In this document: in pieces, positions 25,262-34,236 of the stretch | How positions within the stretch are numbered: position 1 is the first letter of the stretch | Layout of the letters: each line of letters begins with the position of its first letter | Source of the DNA: Bacteroidota bacterium | GTDB lineage: Bacteria; Bacteroidota; Bacteroidia; Bacteroidales; FEN-979 | Assembly (NCBI GenBank): GCA_026391795.1 | Contig: JAPLDI010000050.1 | Coordinates: 1-64,000 of the forward strand | DNA: 64,000 bases | Direction: 5' to 3' | Program-made: the position numbers and the translations under genes | Notes under the pieces: model-generated | Told to the model about the DNA's origin: nothing | The model's database searches: none | Seen by the model: only the letters and a program-made list of their open reading frames with translations

Positions 25262-26029
25262 TTATCTACTTACGCCCGCCTTGAATTTGGTTTTCTTGAC
25301 GGCTTTTCCGGTCTCATCATATTCAATCCACTCCCCTTCTTTCAAGCCATTCAGATACTGTCCTGAAATTTTGGGTTTTCCATTCCGGTAGAATTCCTGG
25401 TAAGGACCGGCGAAGATATTCTTTGAATAGGTAGCAATTGACTGAAGGGTGTCATTTTCGTAGTACGACTTCTGGATGCCTTCAAACAGGCCATTCTGGT
25501 AATTGTATTCGGCCATCACCTTGCCATTCCTGTTGAACCAGCGGGCAACTCCGCTCTTGGCATCATCTGTGAAGGTAGCCTCTTCCTGGATCTTGCCATT
25601 ATCATAGTAGACCTTTGACGTGCCATTTTTCTTCCCTTTGGAATAGACTACTTCCGTGAGAGGATATTCATTGTAGTTGCTGTAGTTAATGACGAGGCCG
25701 TCAAGCTGGCCGTTTTTATAATTTTCCTCTCCAAGAAGGCGGTTCCTGCGGTCAAACCAAATCGAGATCCCGTCTTTTTTCCCGCCTGAATAATTATCGA
25801 TCCTGACCAGGACATTGTTGGCCAGTTGGGTAACCCAGCAACCGGTTCTGGTATTGTTCCTGTAAAATCCTTTTACAATCTGATCGGCCATCTGTTCTTC
25901 CCAATATCCGATCTTATTTCCCTGGGCATCTGTCCGGTTAACAGTATCATTTTTCTGTGCCATTCCTTGCGAGAAAAGGAACCCTGGAGCAATGATCAAA
26001 AAAGAGACAAAAAGTGCAATGCGCTTCAT
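25262..26029 (-). CDS. Secreted MORN-2 (YwqK-like) repeat protein
   Basis: I chose the start MKRIALFVSFLIIAPGFLFSQG (255 residues) because it gives a proper signal peptide; the track adds eight residues. The rest is about eight MORN-2 units of the type G.WxxYxxNGxLxxxxxYxNGxxxG (GVARWFNRNGKVMAEYNYQNGLFEG, GPYQEFYRNGKPKISGQYLNGLKEG). The YwqK antitoxin label sometimes given to such proteins is not supported here, since no toxin gene is near. Likely periplasmic or surface; function unknown. Confidence 0.85.
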   Translation of the reverse strand: MKRIALFVSFLIIAPGFLFSQGMAQKNDTVNRTDAQGNKIGYWEEQMADQIVKGFYRNNTRTGCWVTQLANNVLVRIDNYSGGKKDGISIWFDRRNRLLGEENYKNGQLDGLVINYSNYNEYPLTEVVYSKGKKNGTSKVYYDNGKIQEEATFTDDAKSGVARWFNRNGKVMAEYNYQNGLFEGIQKSYYENDTLQSIATYSKNIFAGPYQEFYRNGKPKISGQYLNGLKEGEWIEYDETGKAVKKTKFKAGVSR

Positions 26030-26083
26030 AAATCTGAATTTAAGTTTTGGCAAAAATAAGAAATAATAACTTCAAACACCAAA

Positions 26084-27397
26084 TCAATCTTCTATTTCGG
26101 CATAGAGGTCAAAGCTCTCTGCAGCCGTTATCCGTCCCATATAAAAACTGCCAATGTTCAGCTGTTTCCCTGTTTTCGGGATCAGTACTTCATTGTCAAT
26201 CTCGGGGGAATCAAATTCTGTACGTCCAACGTAGAACTCCTCCTCTTCCCTGTCGATGATCACTTTCAGGAAAGAACCTATCCGGGCCGAATTCAGCCGG
26301 AGAGAGATCTCTTCCTGCATTTCCATAAGCGTGGAAGCCCTTTCCTGTTTTACTTTCCCGGGTACCGTGTTTTTCAGTTCATAGGCACCCGTTCCTTCCT
26401 CATGCGAGTATGTGAATACTCCCAATCTGTCAAACCTGCTCTGACTGATGAAATCCTGCAGTTCCTTAAAATCCTTTTCTGTTTCCCCCGGATACCCTGT
26501 AATCAGGGTTGTACGGATGACTCCGTGGGGCAGTTTAGCCCGGATCAATTTTACAAGTTCGAGGGTTTTTTGTTTATCAATGCCTCTTTTCATCGAAGTC
26601 AGGATCCTGGAGTTTATATGTTGCAAAGGGATATCGATGTATTTGCAGATGTTGTCGTGACGGCTGATCACATCCAGCACCTCCGGAGGGAATCCGTCCG
26701 GGTAGGTATAATGCAGTCGGATCCATTCCAGGCCCTTGATTTCAGCAAGGTTTTCAAGAAGTTCCGGCAATCTTCTTTTCTTATAGAGGTCGAGTCCGTA
26801 ATAGGTCGTATCCTGAGAGATAACGTTTATTTCTTTGACTCCGTTCTTTACCAGGATCGTCGCCTCGCGTATGATTTCCTCCATGGGCCGGGAGATATGT
26901 TTTCCCCGGATGGCAGGGATGGAACAGAACGAACAGTGGCGGTCGCAACCTTCAGCGATCTTCAGGTAGGCATAATGAGAAGGTGTCCCCAGTATCCTTT
27001 CTCCCAGCAGCTCTTTTCTGAACCTGCCCCCTACTCTTTCTACGATCGTTTTCAATTCGTTTACACCATAGAAGCCATCCACTTCAGGGATTTCGATTGA
27101 AAGCTGCTCCCGGTAGCGTTCGGAAAGGCAGCCCATAACAAAGAGCGACTGAATATGCCCTTCGGCTTTGGCCCTGACAAAATTCAGGATGGTCTCAACA
27201 GATTCATTTTTTGCATCGAGGATAAACCCGCATGTGTTGATGATGGCAGTATCAATTTTATCTTTTTCGGAAGGATCGAGGATGGTCGTGAAGGAAGAAG
27301 CGTCGAGCTGTTTCATAAGGACCTCTGAGTCGACAAGGTTTTTGGCGCATCCCAGCGAAACAATTCCAATCCGGTGCGGGAGGGATTTCGTTTTCAA
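26084..27397 (-). CDS. rimO: Ribosomal protein S12 methylthiotransferase RimO
   Basis: A 437-residue radical SAM enzyme of the usual length. N-terminal UPF0004 domain (VSLGCAKNLVDSEVLM; INTCGFI; GCLSERY) with the auxiliary-cluster cysteines, radical SAM motif EGCDRHCSFCSIPAIRG (CxxxCxxC, about 150-166), and a C-terminal TRAM domain (about 375-437). It attaches a methylthio group to Asp89 of S12. The VSLGCAKN opening separates RimO from MiaB. It follows ftsY by 11 bp. Confidence 0.95.
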   Translation of the reverse strand: MKTKSLPHRIGIVSLGCAKNLVDSEVLMKQLDASSFTTILDPSEKDKIDTAIINTCGFILDAKNESVETILNFVRAKAEGHIQSLFVMGCLSERYREQLSIEIPEVDGFYGVNELKTIVERVGGRFRKELLGERILGTPSHYAYLKIAEGCDRHCSFCSIPAIRGKHISRPMEEIIREATILVKNGVKEINVISQDTTYYGLDLYKKRRLPELLENLAEIKGLEWIRLHYTYPDGFPPEVLDVISRHDNICKYIDIPLQHINSRILTSMKRGIDKQKTLELVKLIRAKLPHGVIRTTLITGYPGETEKDFKELQDFISQSRFDRLGVFTYSHEEGTGAYELKNTVPGKVKQERASTLMEMQEEISLRLNSARIGSFLKVIIDREEEEFYVGRTEFDSPEIDNEVLIPKTGKQLNIGSFYMGRITAAESFDLYAEIED

Positions 27398-27408
27398 GGA
27401 AAGGAAGA

Positions 27409-28359
27409 TTAGGTAAAGAGACTGTCGATAAACTCGATGCGGTTGAACAGCTGTAAATCCTCCATCCGTTCGCCGATCCCGATGTATTTTACAGGAATCT
27501 TGAACTGGTCGGATATGCCAATGACAACACCTCCTTTGGCTGTTCCATCGAGTTTGGTAAGGGCGATGGCGTTTACTTCGGTTGCGGCAGTAAACTGACG
27601 GGCCTGTTCAATGGCGTTCTGACCTGTAGAGGCATCCAGGATGAGAAGTACTTCATGCGGTGCATCCGGGATCAGTTTCTGCATCACATTCCGGATCTTG
27701 GAAAGTTCATTCATCAGGCTGACCTTGTTATGCAGTCGTCCTGCCGTATCAATGATCACAACATCTGTATCTTTTGCCAGTGCAGATTTAACCGTATCAT
27801 ACGCCACGGAGGCAGGGTCTGATCCCATGTTCTGAGCAATGATGGGAACATCTGCGCGCTGTGCCCATATCTTCAGCTGATCAATTGCAGCAGCACGAAA
27901 GGTGTCGGCCGCTCCCAGGAGAACTGTTTTCCCGGCCTTGCGGAAATTGTAGGCAAGTTTTCCAATGGTGGTGGTCTTTCCAACTCCGTTCACCCCAACA
28001 ACCATGATCACGTAGGGATGAATGCCGGCAGGAATGCTGAATTCCTCATTGTCATCTGCGTTGTTCTCCTGCAGGAGCTGGACGATTTCATCTTTCAGCA
28101 ATTTGTTCAGTTCGCCGGTTCCTATATATTTGTCTTTTGCAGCCCTGGACTGAAGCCGTTCAATGATCTTCAGTGTCGTTTCCACTCCCACATCGGAAGA
28201 AACCAGGGTTTCTTCCAGGCGGTCCAAAACATCGTCATCTACCCGCGACTTTCCTGCAACAGCTTTGGAAAGCTTTGAGAAGATGCTGGTTTTGGTCTTT
28301 TCCAGACCTTTATCCAGGGTTTCTTTTTTTTCTTTGGAAAACTTTGAAAAGATGCCCAT
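27409..28359 (-). CDS. ftsY: Signal recognition particle receptor FtsY
   Basis: I chose the start MGIFSKFSKEKKETLDKGLEKT (316 residues), the common Bacteroidota start. The N helical domain is followed by the G domain: P-loop GVNGVGKTTTIGKLA (about 120-134), DTFRAAAIDQLKIWA, DTAGRLHNK, TKLDGTAKGG. The acidic A domain of E. coli is absent, as usual in this phylum. It is the GTPase receptor for SRP on the inner membrane. Order L33-DUF4295-FtsY-RimO is conserved in Bacteroidota. Confidence 0.96.
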   Translation of the reverse strand: MGIFSKFSKEKKETLDKGLEKTKTSIFSKLSKAVAGKSRVDDDVLDRLEETLVSSDVGVETTLKIIERLQSRAAKDKYIGTGELNKLLKDEIVQLLQENNADDNEEFSIPAGIHPYVIMVVGVNGVGKTTTIGKLAYNFRKAGKTVLLGAADTFRAAAIDQLKIWAQRADVPIIAQNMGSDPASVAYDTVKSALAKDTDVVIIDTAGRLHNKVSLMNELSKIRNVMQKLIPDAPHEVLLILDASTGQNAIEQARQFTAATEVNAIALTKLDGTAKGGVVIGISDQFKIPVKYIGIGERMEDLQLFNRIEFIDSLFT

Positions 28360-28389
28360 GGGTTTAATTCTGTTCAGTTTAGAGGTTAT

Positions 28390-28429
28390 AAAAAAAGCTT
28401 TCTTCACAGGGAAAAAAGCTTTTTCACAG
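28390..28429. repeat. Two tandem 20-bp repeats between DUF4295 and ftsY
   Basis: AAAAAAAGCTTTCTTCACAG (28390-28409) is followed directly by GGAAAAAAGCTTTTTCACAG (28410-28429). Each contains an AAAAAGCTTTTT-like palindrome that would form a weak hairpin in the transcript. It may act as an attenuator or processing site between the ribosomal genes and ftsY. Confidence 0.5.
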
Positions 28430-28444
28430 TGACCGGTGAAAAAA

Positions 28445-28606
28445 TTATTTTTCGGCGCTGGCCAAAAAATCTTTTACCGCATCATTGGGAACAATGTTTT
28501 CTTTGAAAACGTATGCACCGGTCTTGGATGACTTAGCCATACGGATTACTTTTGTAAAATCCTTACCGCCACCGGTCTGGAATGTTGCAACAACTTTCTT
28601 TGCCAT
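28445..28606 (-). CDS. DUF4295 family protein
   Basis: Missed by the ORF track because it is only 53 residues: MAKKVVATFQTGGGKDFTKV... ending DAVKDFLASAEK. The sequence and position match DUF4295, a small basic protein found almost only in Bacteroidota between L33 and FtsY, probably ribosome-associated. It starts 12 bp after the rpmG stop. Confidence 0.93.
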   Translation of the reverse strand: MAKKVVATFQTGGGKDFTKVIRMAKSSKTGAYVFKENIVPNDAVKDFLASAEK

Positions 28607-28618
28607 GGTTTATCTTCT

Positions 28619-28807
28619 TTATTTGATTTCTTTATGAACCGTAACTTTTTTCAGGTAGGGGTTGTATTTTTTCAGTTCCAACCGCTCGGGGGTGTTTTTC
28701 TTGTTCTTCTTCGTGATGTATCGCGACATCCCGGGAACTCCGCTGGTCTTTTGTTCAGTGCATTCCATAATGACCTGAATCCTCTGATCTTTACTCTTCT
28801 TCGCCAT
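28619..28807 (-). CDS. rpmG: 50S ribosomal protein L33
   Basis: A 62-residue L33: [52 protein letters not shown]. One Cys remains, so it is not the four-Cys zinc form. In many Bacteroidota rpmB (L28) precedes it; here it is the first gene after a divergent recombinase, so L28 must be elsewhere. A strong promoter lies 29 bp upstream. Confidence 0.96.
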   Translation of the reverse strand: MAKKSKDQRIQVIMECTEQKTSGVPGMSRYITKKNKKNTPERLELKKYNPYLKKVTVHKEIK

Positions 28808-28835
28808 TTTAAATCTGCTTTTTATTTTGGGACTG

Positions 28836-28866
28836 CAAAAGTATGCTTTTTAAGATTAAAAACCAA
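28836..28866 (-). promoter_or_regulatory. Promoter of the rpmG-DUF4295-ftsY-rimO unit
   Basis: On the minus strand TTG (28866-28864), 20 bases, then TACTTTTG (28843-28836): a perfect Bacteroidota promoter. Confidence 0.7.
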
Positions 28867-28908
28867 AATATTTTCATAATTTAGCCTTGCCTGTAAAATT
28901 TCCTGATT

Positions 28909-29811
28909 TTGTCCGACTGGTCATCTTTTATTAAAGGGTATAAAGCATACCTTCAACTTGAACGGTCTTTGTCTGTTAATTCGGTTGATGCATATGTTCA
29001 TGATGTGCAGAAGTTTGCACAGTATCTTGACTTTATGAACCTGCGCCTTTCACCGGAAAAGATCGAGATCCATCATTTCCAGGATTTCCTGAAATGGATC
29101 CACGGGCTGGGGATGACAGCCAGGACCCAGGCAAGGGTAATTTCAGGCATTAAGGGATTCTACAAGTATTTGTTGTTGGAAAATATCGTCGCTGTGGATC
29201 CGACGGAGATGCTTGAATCCCCCAAGATCGGCCGGAAGTTGCCGAGTACGCTGAGTGTTGAGGAGATTGACAGCCTGATCGGCAATATCGACCTCAGCAA
29301 GCCCGAGGGTGAAAGGAACAAAGCCATCCTGGAAACGCTTTACGGCTGCGGGCTGCGTGTTTCAGAGCTGGTGAACATCCGGATCTCCAATGTTTTTTTC
29401 AAGGAAGGATTCGTAAAAGTTACCGGTAAAGGGGATAAAGAGCGGCTGGTCCCGCTGGGAAGCATCGCACAGAAACACATCCGGATCTATATGGACAACG
29501 TCAGGTCGCACATCCCGGTGAACAAAGGGTACGAGGATATTCTCTTTCTGAACCGAAGGGGATCCATACTGACACGTGTCATGATCTTCACCATCATTAA
29601 AAAACTTGCCCTGAAATCGGGATTAAAGAAAGTGATCAGCCCGCACACCTTCCGGCACTCCTTTGCAACCCACCTTGTGGAAGGCGGAGCCGACCTCAGG
29701 GCCGTGCAGGAGATGCTGGGTCACGAATCGATCACCACCACAGAAATCTACACCCACCTTGACAGGGAATATCTTCGCAGTACGATTATTCAGTACCACC
29801 CGAGAGGCTGA
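28909..29811 (+). CDS. Tyrosine recombinase XerC/XerD
   Basis: A 300-residue Xer recombinase of standard length. N-terminal SAM-like core-binding domain (1-105) and catalytic domain with all active residues: Arg150 (YGCGLRVSEL), Lys174 (TGKGDKERLVPLG), His246/Arg249 (SPHTFRH), His272 (MLGHESI) and Tyr281 (EIYTH). The start is TTG at 28909, since an in-frame TAA lies 15 bases upstream and no ATG fits. The family resolves chromosome dimers at dif; XerC or XerD cannot be decided. No integron or phage features nearby, so it is housekeeping. Confidence 0.92.
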   Translation: MSDWSSFIKGYKAYLQLERSLSVNSVDAYVHDVQKFAQYLDFMNLRLSPEKIEIHHFQDFLKWIHGLGMTARTQARVISGIKGFYKYLLLENIVAVDPTEMLESPKIGRKLPSTLSVEEIDSLIGNIDLSKPEGERNKAILETLYGCGLRVSELVNIRISNVFFKEGFVKVTGKGDKERLVPLGSIAQKHIRIYMDNVRSHIPVNKGYEDILFLNRRGSILTRVMIFTIIKKLALKSGLKKVISPHTFRHSFATHLVEGGADLRAVQEMLGHESITTTEIYTHLDREYLRSTIIQYHPRG

Positions 29812-29817
29812 AGCCTC

Positions 29818-29905
29818 AATTACGAATTACGGATTACGAATTACGATTAAAAAACTCTCCAGCTCATGAGTTCATCAGCTCACCAGCTCATCAGCTCATC
29901 AGCTA
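29818..29905. repeat. Two microsatellite arrays, 7-bp and 8-bp
   Basis: 29818-29850 repeats AATTACG/GATTACG with a 7-bp period, and 29861-29905 repeats TCAGCTCA/CCAGCTCA with an 8-bp period. They fill the gap between the convergent recombinase and SDR genes. AGCT palindromes recur in the second. Probably slippage products. Confidence 0.7.
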
Positions 29906-30709
29906 TTTAAATGGGGAGTCGGGCTCTTTTGCCATGTGGTTGTAAACCATTTTATCCATGAAGGATGGCAGGAACTTGTTGAGAAGGACGGTCAGCTTTC
30001 CTGTTGTTGTGAGAACAAGGCTTCTTTTCCTTTTAACGATGGCCTCTGCGATTTTTTTTGCAACGGTTTCGGCGGGCATCAGTTTGCTTTCATCCAGCGG
30101 CGTTTCTCCCTGCTGGCTTCCATCCTTTGCCAGAGCAACGTTCCGGATGTTCGATGACGTAAAGCCGGGAGCTGCAATCAGGACATGAAGACCTTTTTTC
30201 CTGTTCTCGATCCGGATCACTTCGAGCAGGCCCTGCATGGCGAACTTTGAAGATGAATATCCTGTCCTTCCCGGCAATCCTTTGTACCCGGCGATGGAAG
30301 AGATCCCGACGAGCGATCCTTTTGACTTCAGAAGATAAGGAAGTGCAAAACGGGAACAATAAACCGTGCCCCAGAAATTGGTGTCCATCAGTTTGCGCAA
30401 TACATCGAGGTCGACCTCCTCAAACAGGGCCCTCATGGAAATGCCTGCATTGTTTATCATGACATCGATGGTTCCATAGTGTTCAGCTGCTTTACGGATC
30501 AATTCCCTGCAATCCTCTTCCGACGAAACATCCGCTCTGACCGGAAGGACACTGAACCCCGTCCGGAGAAGATCCTCAGATATCTCCATCAGTTTTTCAT
30601 TGTTCCTGCCCGAAATAACCAGCCGTGCACCCCGCGAAGCACATTCATAGGCCAGGGCTTTCCCGATGCCGGAGGTGGCGCCGGTAATGATAACAACCTT
30701 GTCCTTCAT
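29903..30709 (-). CDS. Classical SDR oxidoreductase
   Basis: A 268-residue classical short-chain dehydrogenase: TGATSGIGKA (cofactor), NNAGIS, Ser at GISSIAGYKG, catalytic YSSSKFA (about 154-160). The C-terminal lid carries LNKFLPSFMDKMVYNHMAKE, seen in DHRS7-like members. Substrate unknown; NADP preference is plausible from the Arg after beta-2 (SGRNNEK). The gene is divergent from the aminotransferase. Confidence 0.9.
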   Translation of the reverse strand: MKDKVVIITGATSGIGKALAYECASRGARLVISGRNNEKLMEISEDLLRTGFSVLPVRADVSSEEDCRELIRKAAEHYGTIDVMINNAGISMRALFEEVDLDVLRKLMDTNFWGTVYCSRFALPYLLKSKGSLVGISSIAGYKGLPGRTGYSSSKFAMQGLLEVIRIENRKKGLHVLIAAPGFTSSNIRNVALAKDGSQQGETPLDESKLMPAETVAKKIAEAIVKRKRSLVLTTTGKLTVLLNKFLPSFMDKMVYNHMAKEPDSPFK

Positions 30710-30798
30710 GGTATAACTATTTTGATGCGAATATAGTTATTTATCAGCAAGGCGGATATCCCCGGAATTTGTAATTTCGCAAAAACGAGGCCATTGTT

Positions 30799-31983
30799 AT
30801 GACAGAGCGGGAATTATTCTTCAGGTACCTGGGTCTTCCCTCCCACCGGCCTGTGGGACTTGAGATTGATCATGCCGAAGGGATTTATCTGTACGATGTT
30901 TCCGGGAAACGATACATTGACATGGTTTCCGGGATTAGCGTGAGCAATCTTGGTCATCGTAACCCTGCGGTAATCGCTGCCATTGAAAGCCAGCTGAAAA
31001 AATACCTGTACCTGAATGTCTACGGGGAATTTATACAATCGCCCCAGGTGAAACTTGCGCAGAAACTGGTGAGTGTATTGCCTGAAAAGCTCGATTCTGT
31101 TTACCTTGTGAATTCGGGAAGTGAAGCCATCGAAGGGGCAATGAAACTGGCCAGGCGTTTTACCGGCCGCACGGAGATCATTGCTTTTCATAATGCCTAT
31201 CATGGCAGCACACAGGGGGCATTGAGCATCCTGGGCAATGAGACCCTGAAGAATGCCTATCGTCCACTGATTCCGGATATCCGTTTCCTCGAATTCAATA
31301 ATTTTCAGGACCTGGAACGGATCTCTGAACGGACAGCCTGCGTTGTGGCCGAAACCATCCAGGCGGAAGCGGGTATTATTCTTCCGGAGAACGGTTTTCT
31401 TGAGGCCTTATCCATACGATGCAAAGAAACCGGAACCTTGCTCGTCATTGATGATGTGCAGATGGGGTTCGGACGCACAGGCAGGCTCTTCTCTTTTGAA
31501 CATTTCGGTTTTGTTCCCGATATCCTGGTGTTGGCCAAAGCTATGGGAGGCGGAATGCCAATCGGTGCCTTTATCGCTTCCAGGGAAATCATGGACACCC
31601 TTGCATTTAATCCGGAACTCGGTCACATTACGACTTTTGGCGGTCATCCTGTATGCTGCGCTGCTGCACTTGCCAGCCTGGAAGTGCTTTGCAATGGAGA
31701 TCTTGTCACCGGCGCAGGAAAGAAAGGAGTGATGCTGGAGAACAGGATATTGCCCCATTCCATAATAAAACAGATCCGGAGGAAAGGACTGATATTAGGG
31801 ATTGAAATATCAGATCCCGGTAAACGGCAAAGTCTTACAGATGCGATGCTGAGGAATGGCATTGTCATTGACTGGTTCCTTTTTCATCCCGGAACCTTCC
31901 GCATTGCCCCTCCCCTTACCATATCCGAAGAAGAGTGCCGGGAAGCAACAGATCTCATTCTGAAGAGCCTGAATGAGTGCTGA
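30799..31983 (+). CDS. Class III aminotransferase (acetylornithine/ornithine type)
   Basis: A 394-residue PLP enzyme of fold type I. Key stretches are NSGSEAIEGAMKLARRFTGR (phosphate binding), HNAYHGSTQGALS, LVIDDVQMGFGRTG with the Asp that pairs with the pyridine N, and LAKAMGGGMPIGAF with the Schiff-base Lys (about 248). It transfers an omega- or alpha-amino group to 2-oxoglutarate. No arginine-biosynthesis genes are adjacent, so the exact amine donor is open. Confidence 0.88.
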   Translation: MTERELFFRYLGLPSHRPVGLEIDHAEGIYLYDVSGKRYIDMVSGISVSNLGHRNPAVIAAIESQLKKYLYLNVYGEFIQSPQVKLAQKLVSVLPEKLDSVYLVNSGSEAIEGAMKLARRFTGRTEIIAFHNAYHGSTQGALSILGNETLKNAYRPLIPDIRFLEFNNFQDLERISERTACVVAETIQAEAGIILPENGFLEALSIRCKETGTLLVIDDVQMGFGRTGRLFSFEHFGFVPDILVLAKAMGGGMPIGAFIASREIMDTLAFNPELGHITTFGGHPVCCAAALASLEVLCNGDLVTGAGKKGVMLENRILPHSIIKQIRRKGLILGIEISDPGKRQSLTDAMLRNGIVIDWFLFHPGTFRIAPPLTISEEECREATDLILKSLNEC

Positions 31984-32032
31984 AATAAAGAGATGACTGA
32001 GCATCTTATACACAGAACTCCCTAACCTTTCT

Positions 32033-32158
32033 ACTTTACAAACTTTACAAACTTTACAAACTTTACAAACTTTACAAACTTTATAAACTTTATAAACTTT
32101 ACAAACTTTACAAACTTTACAAACTTTACAAACTTTACAAACTTTATAAACTTTACAA
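32033..32158 (+). repeat. 10-bp tandem repeat directly upstream of aat
   Basis: About 12.5 copies of ACTTTACAAA with a strict 10-bp period; a few units read TATAAA instead of TACAAA. The array ends five bases before the aat start codon, so it makes up the whole leader. Copy-number change would shift promoter spacing or leader length. Confidence 0.9.
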
Positions 32159-32163
32159 CTCCA

Positions 32164-32838
32164 ATGCCTGTATACCAGCTTCCCGATGAAATCCTCTTCC
32201 CTGATCCTTCAGAATCGGAACCGGAAGGTTTGCTTGCCGTTGGAGGTGACCTGAAACCGGAGCGTTTACTGACTGCCTATGCATCCGGAATCTTCCCCTG
32301 GTATTCTGAAAATGAACCCATCCTCTGGTGGTCGCCCGATCCCCGGCTGGTACTTTTTCCCCAGAATTTCAAGTCATCTCACAGTTTAAATCAAAAGATA
32401 AAGAAGAACATCTTCACTGTCAGGTGGGATACGGATTTTGAACAGGTCATCCATGCCTGCGCGGAAACGGAACGGAGGAATGAAACGGGCACCTGGATCT
32501 CAAAGGAGATGAAAGATGCTTACATTGAACTGCACAGGCTGGGATTTGCACATTCTGTTGAAATTTACGTTGAAGGAAAACTTGCCGGCGGGCTCTATGG
32601 TGTCTCCCTTGGCAGGGCTTTCTTCGGGGAATCGATGTTTCATATGGTGACCGATGCTTCAAAGATCGCCCTGTATTTCCTGATACAAAAAATGAAGGAG
32701 TTTGAGTTTCTGTTCATTGATTCGCAGGTTGAAACAGAACACCTGGTCAGCCTTGGAGCCGAACTGATCCCAAGAAAAAAGTACCTGAAACTGCTGAACG
32801 AAGCAATTAAGTACCCGACGATCAAAGGGAAATGGTAA
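32164..32838 (+). CDS. aat: Leucyl/phenylalanyl-tRNA-protein transferase
   Basis: A 224-residue protein with the full Aat signature: FPDPSESEPEGLLAVGGDL, ASGIFPWYSENEPILWWSPDPR, GLYGVSLGRAFFGESMF and LFIDSQVETEHLVSLGA. It transfers Leu or Phe from tRNA to N-terminal Lys/Arg of proteins, creating degrons read by ClpS (encoded at 16359-16631). Its leader is a 10-bp tandem repeat, which is unusual. Confidence 0.95.
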   Translation: MPVYQLPDEILFPDPSESEPEGLLAVGGDLKPERLLTAYASGIFPWYSENEPILWWSPDPRLVLFPQNFKSSHSLNQKIKKNIFTVRWDTDFEQVIHACAETERRNETGTWISKEMKDAYIELHRLGFAHSVEIYVEGKLAGGLYGVSLGRAFFGESMFHMVTDASKIALYFLIQKMKEFEFLFIDSQVETEHLVSLGAELIPRKKYLKLLNEAIKYPTIKGKW

Positions 32839-32868
32839 GCAATTCGTCACGCGTAACGCGTGACGGTT

Positions 32869-34074
32869 TTACAGTCCTAACTTCTTCCTTATATCTTTCG
32901 GAATCGCATTTTTGTTCACCATGATATCCATGGTTTTCAGTTGGACATACGGAACGGATGCATAAAAATATCCCTTGTACGGACTTCCGTCAGTTCCCCA
33001 TGAGTTCTTTACGAGGAAATAGGGATTTCCATTCTGGTCGGTGGCGGTTCCGGTAATCAGCATGCCGTGGTCGTCGGTAGTCTGGTAGTTATCAAACTCA
33101 AGCTGGCGCAACTCCTGAGTGATTTTCTTTTCAGGCATTGGTTTATCAAACTTATAAAGGAGTTTGTCTTTATCGGCATCCGACATCTTTTGCCATTTAG
33201 CACTTTCCAGGCCGGCTATTTCAGTTGCATTTTTATCAGGAACCACGGCAACACCGTTCTTCCAGGAGAATCCTTTTTCACTGACATCAGCACCCCAGGC
33301 TACGGTATAACCATTCTCGACAGAATTGCTGATCACCTTCATCAGTTCATCCAGGGGCAGGTTGTAAAGTTCATCCATGATCCAGTTATCCGGCACTTCC
33401 AGGATGAACTTTGAATAGAATGGATGGTGAGTATAGGATGTCAGTTCGACATAATCATCCATGTTAAGACCCGTCATATCTGCAAAAGAACGGGGTGTAT
33501 AATCTTTTCCCATGAAATTGAAGGTTTCAGGGACTTTCCCGAGATAGGCATCGAGGGTGGCATCAAAAGCCTGGTGCCAGACGGGGGTCAGTTTTTTATT
33601 TGAATTCTTTATCACCGCGTTAACCATGGCTTCCAGGACAGCATCCATCTCGCCATGAACCGGTTTGTCTTCCCCGATCACATTTCCTGAATATGCGGAT
33701 GCGGGCACCATCCCATATTTTCTCCAGACATTGGTTACATCGTGTGCGGCTCCGCCTCCTCCGAAATTATGCTTGCCACCAAACCTTACATAAATTGTCG
33801 CTTTATCGGAATATGCTTTTCTGACACAGAACATATCGGCAAGATTGAACGTGTCTTTTTTGGTCCGGAGAAGTTCGGCTTCCAGGAACCCAATGGTTGA
33901 ATAACTCCAGCAGGTTCCTGAACGGTTCTGGTTTTTAACCGGGGTCACCGGGATGCTTTTCACCAGGGTAAAAACATAGCCTGAGTCGGCTTTTTTAACA
34001 GGTTCCTGGGTCTGGGCGAAAGTGCCGGTAGCCAAGAGTGCCATGAGCATGAGGAGGGTCAGAAGGTTTTTCAT
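32869..34074 (-). CDS. Secreted C1B-type cysteine peptidase (bleomycin hydrolase/PepC family)
   Basis: A 401-residue protein with a signal peptide (to about TFAQ, residue 21). Papain-like catalytic residues: Cys55 in QNRSGTCWSYST, His in DDHGMLITG, Asn in FLVKNSWGTDG. Size and the YNLPLDELM insertion match the bleomycin hydrolase/aminopeptidase C group, but the signal peptide places it in the periplasm or outside, unlike cytosolic PepC. Such secreted forms occur in Bacteroidota and probably digest peptides. Preceded by a strong promoter. Confidence 0.9.
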   Translation of the reverse strand: MKNLLTLLMLMALLATGTFAQTQEPVKKADSGYVFTLVKSIPVTPVKNQNRSGTCWSYSTIGFLEAELLRTKKDTFNLADMFCVRKAYSDKATIYVRFGGKHNFGGGGAAHDVTNVWRKYGMVPASAYSGNVIGEDKPVHGEMDAVLEAMVNAVIKNSNKKLTPVWHQAFDATLDAYLGKVPETFNFMGKDYTPRSFADMTGLNMDDYVELTSYTHHPFYSKFILEVPDNWIMDELYNLPLDELMKVISNSVENGYTVAWGADVSEKGFSWKNGVAVVPDKNATEIAGLESAKWQKMSDADKDKLLYKFDKPMPEKKITQELRQLEFDNYQTTDDHGMLITGTATDQNGNPYFLVKNSWGTDGSPYKGYFYASVPYVQLKTMDIMVNKNAIPKDIRKKLGL

Positions 34075-34111
34075 AAACAGTACGGTTTTGGAAGGATTAA
34101 TTTGAGAAGTT

Positions 34112-34142
34112 CAAAAGTACAGATATTAATATTAGCCGGCAA
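34112..34142 (-). promoter_or_regulatory. Promoter of the C1 peptidase gene
   Basis: On the minus strand TTG (34142-34140), 20 bases, TACTTTTG (34119-34112), about 38 bp before the ATG. Confidence 0.7.
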
Positions 34143-34236
34143 CACTTTTTCTTTGAACGCTTTGGATTTGACGATGAACGGGGAAAAAGTGACGAAGTGA
34201 CCCGACTGGAGGGTAGCCCGCGGTTTTGCGTCCGTG

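Noticed and set aside
25262-26029. YwqK antitoxin of a toxin-antitoxin system
   Set aside because: The label comes from MORN-2 repeats only. The protein has a signal peptide and no toxin gene is adjacent.
28909-29811. Xer-type recombinase as a mark of a mobile element
   Set aside because: It has the standard length and all catalytic residues of housekeeping XerC/D, and is surrounded by ribosomal and metabolic genes with no attachment repeats.
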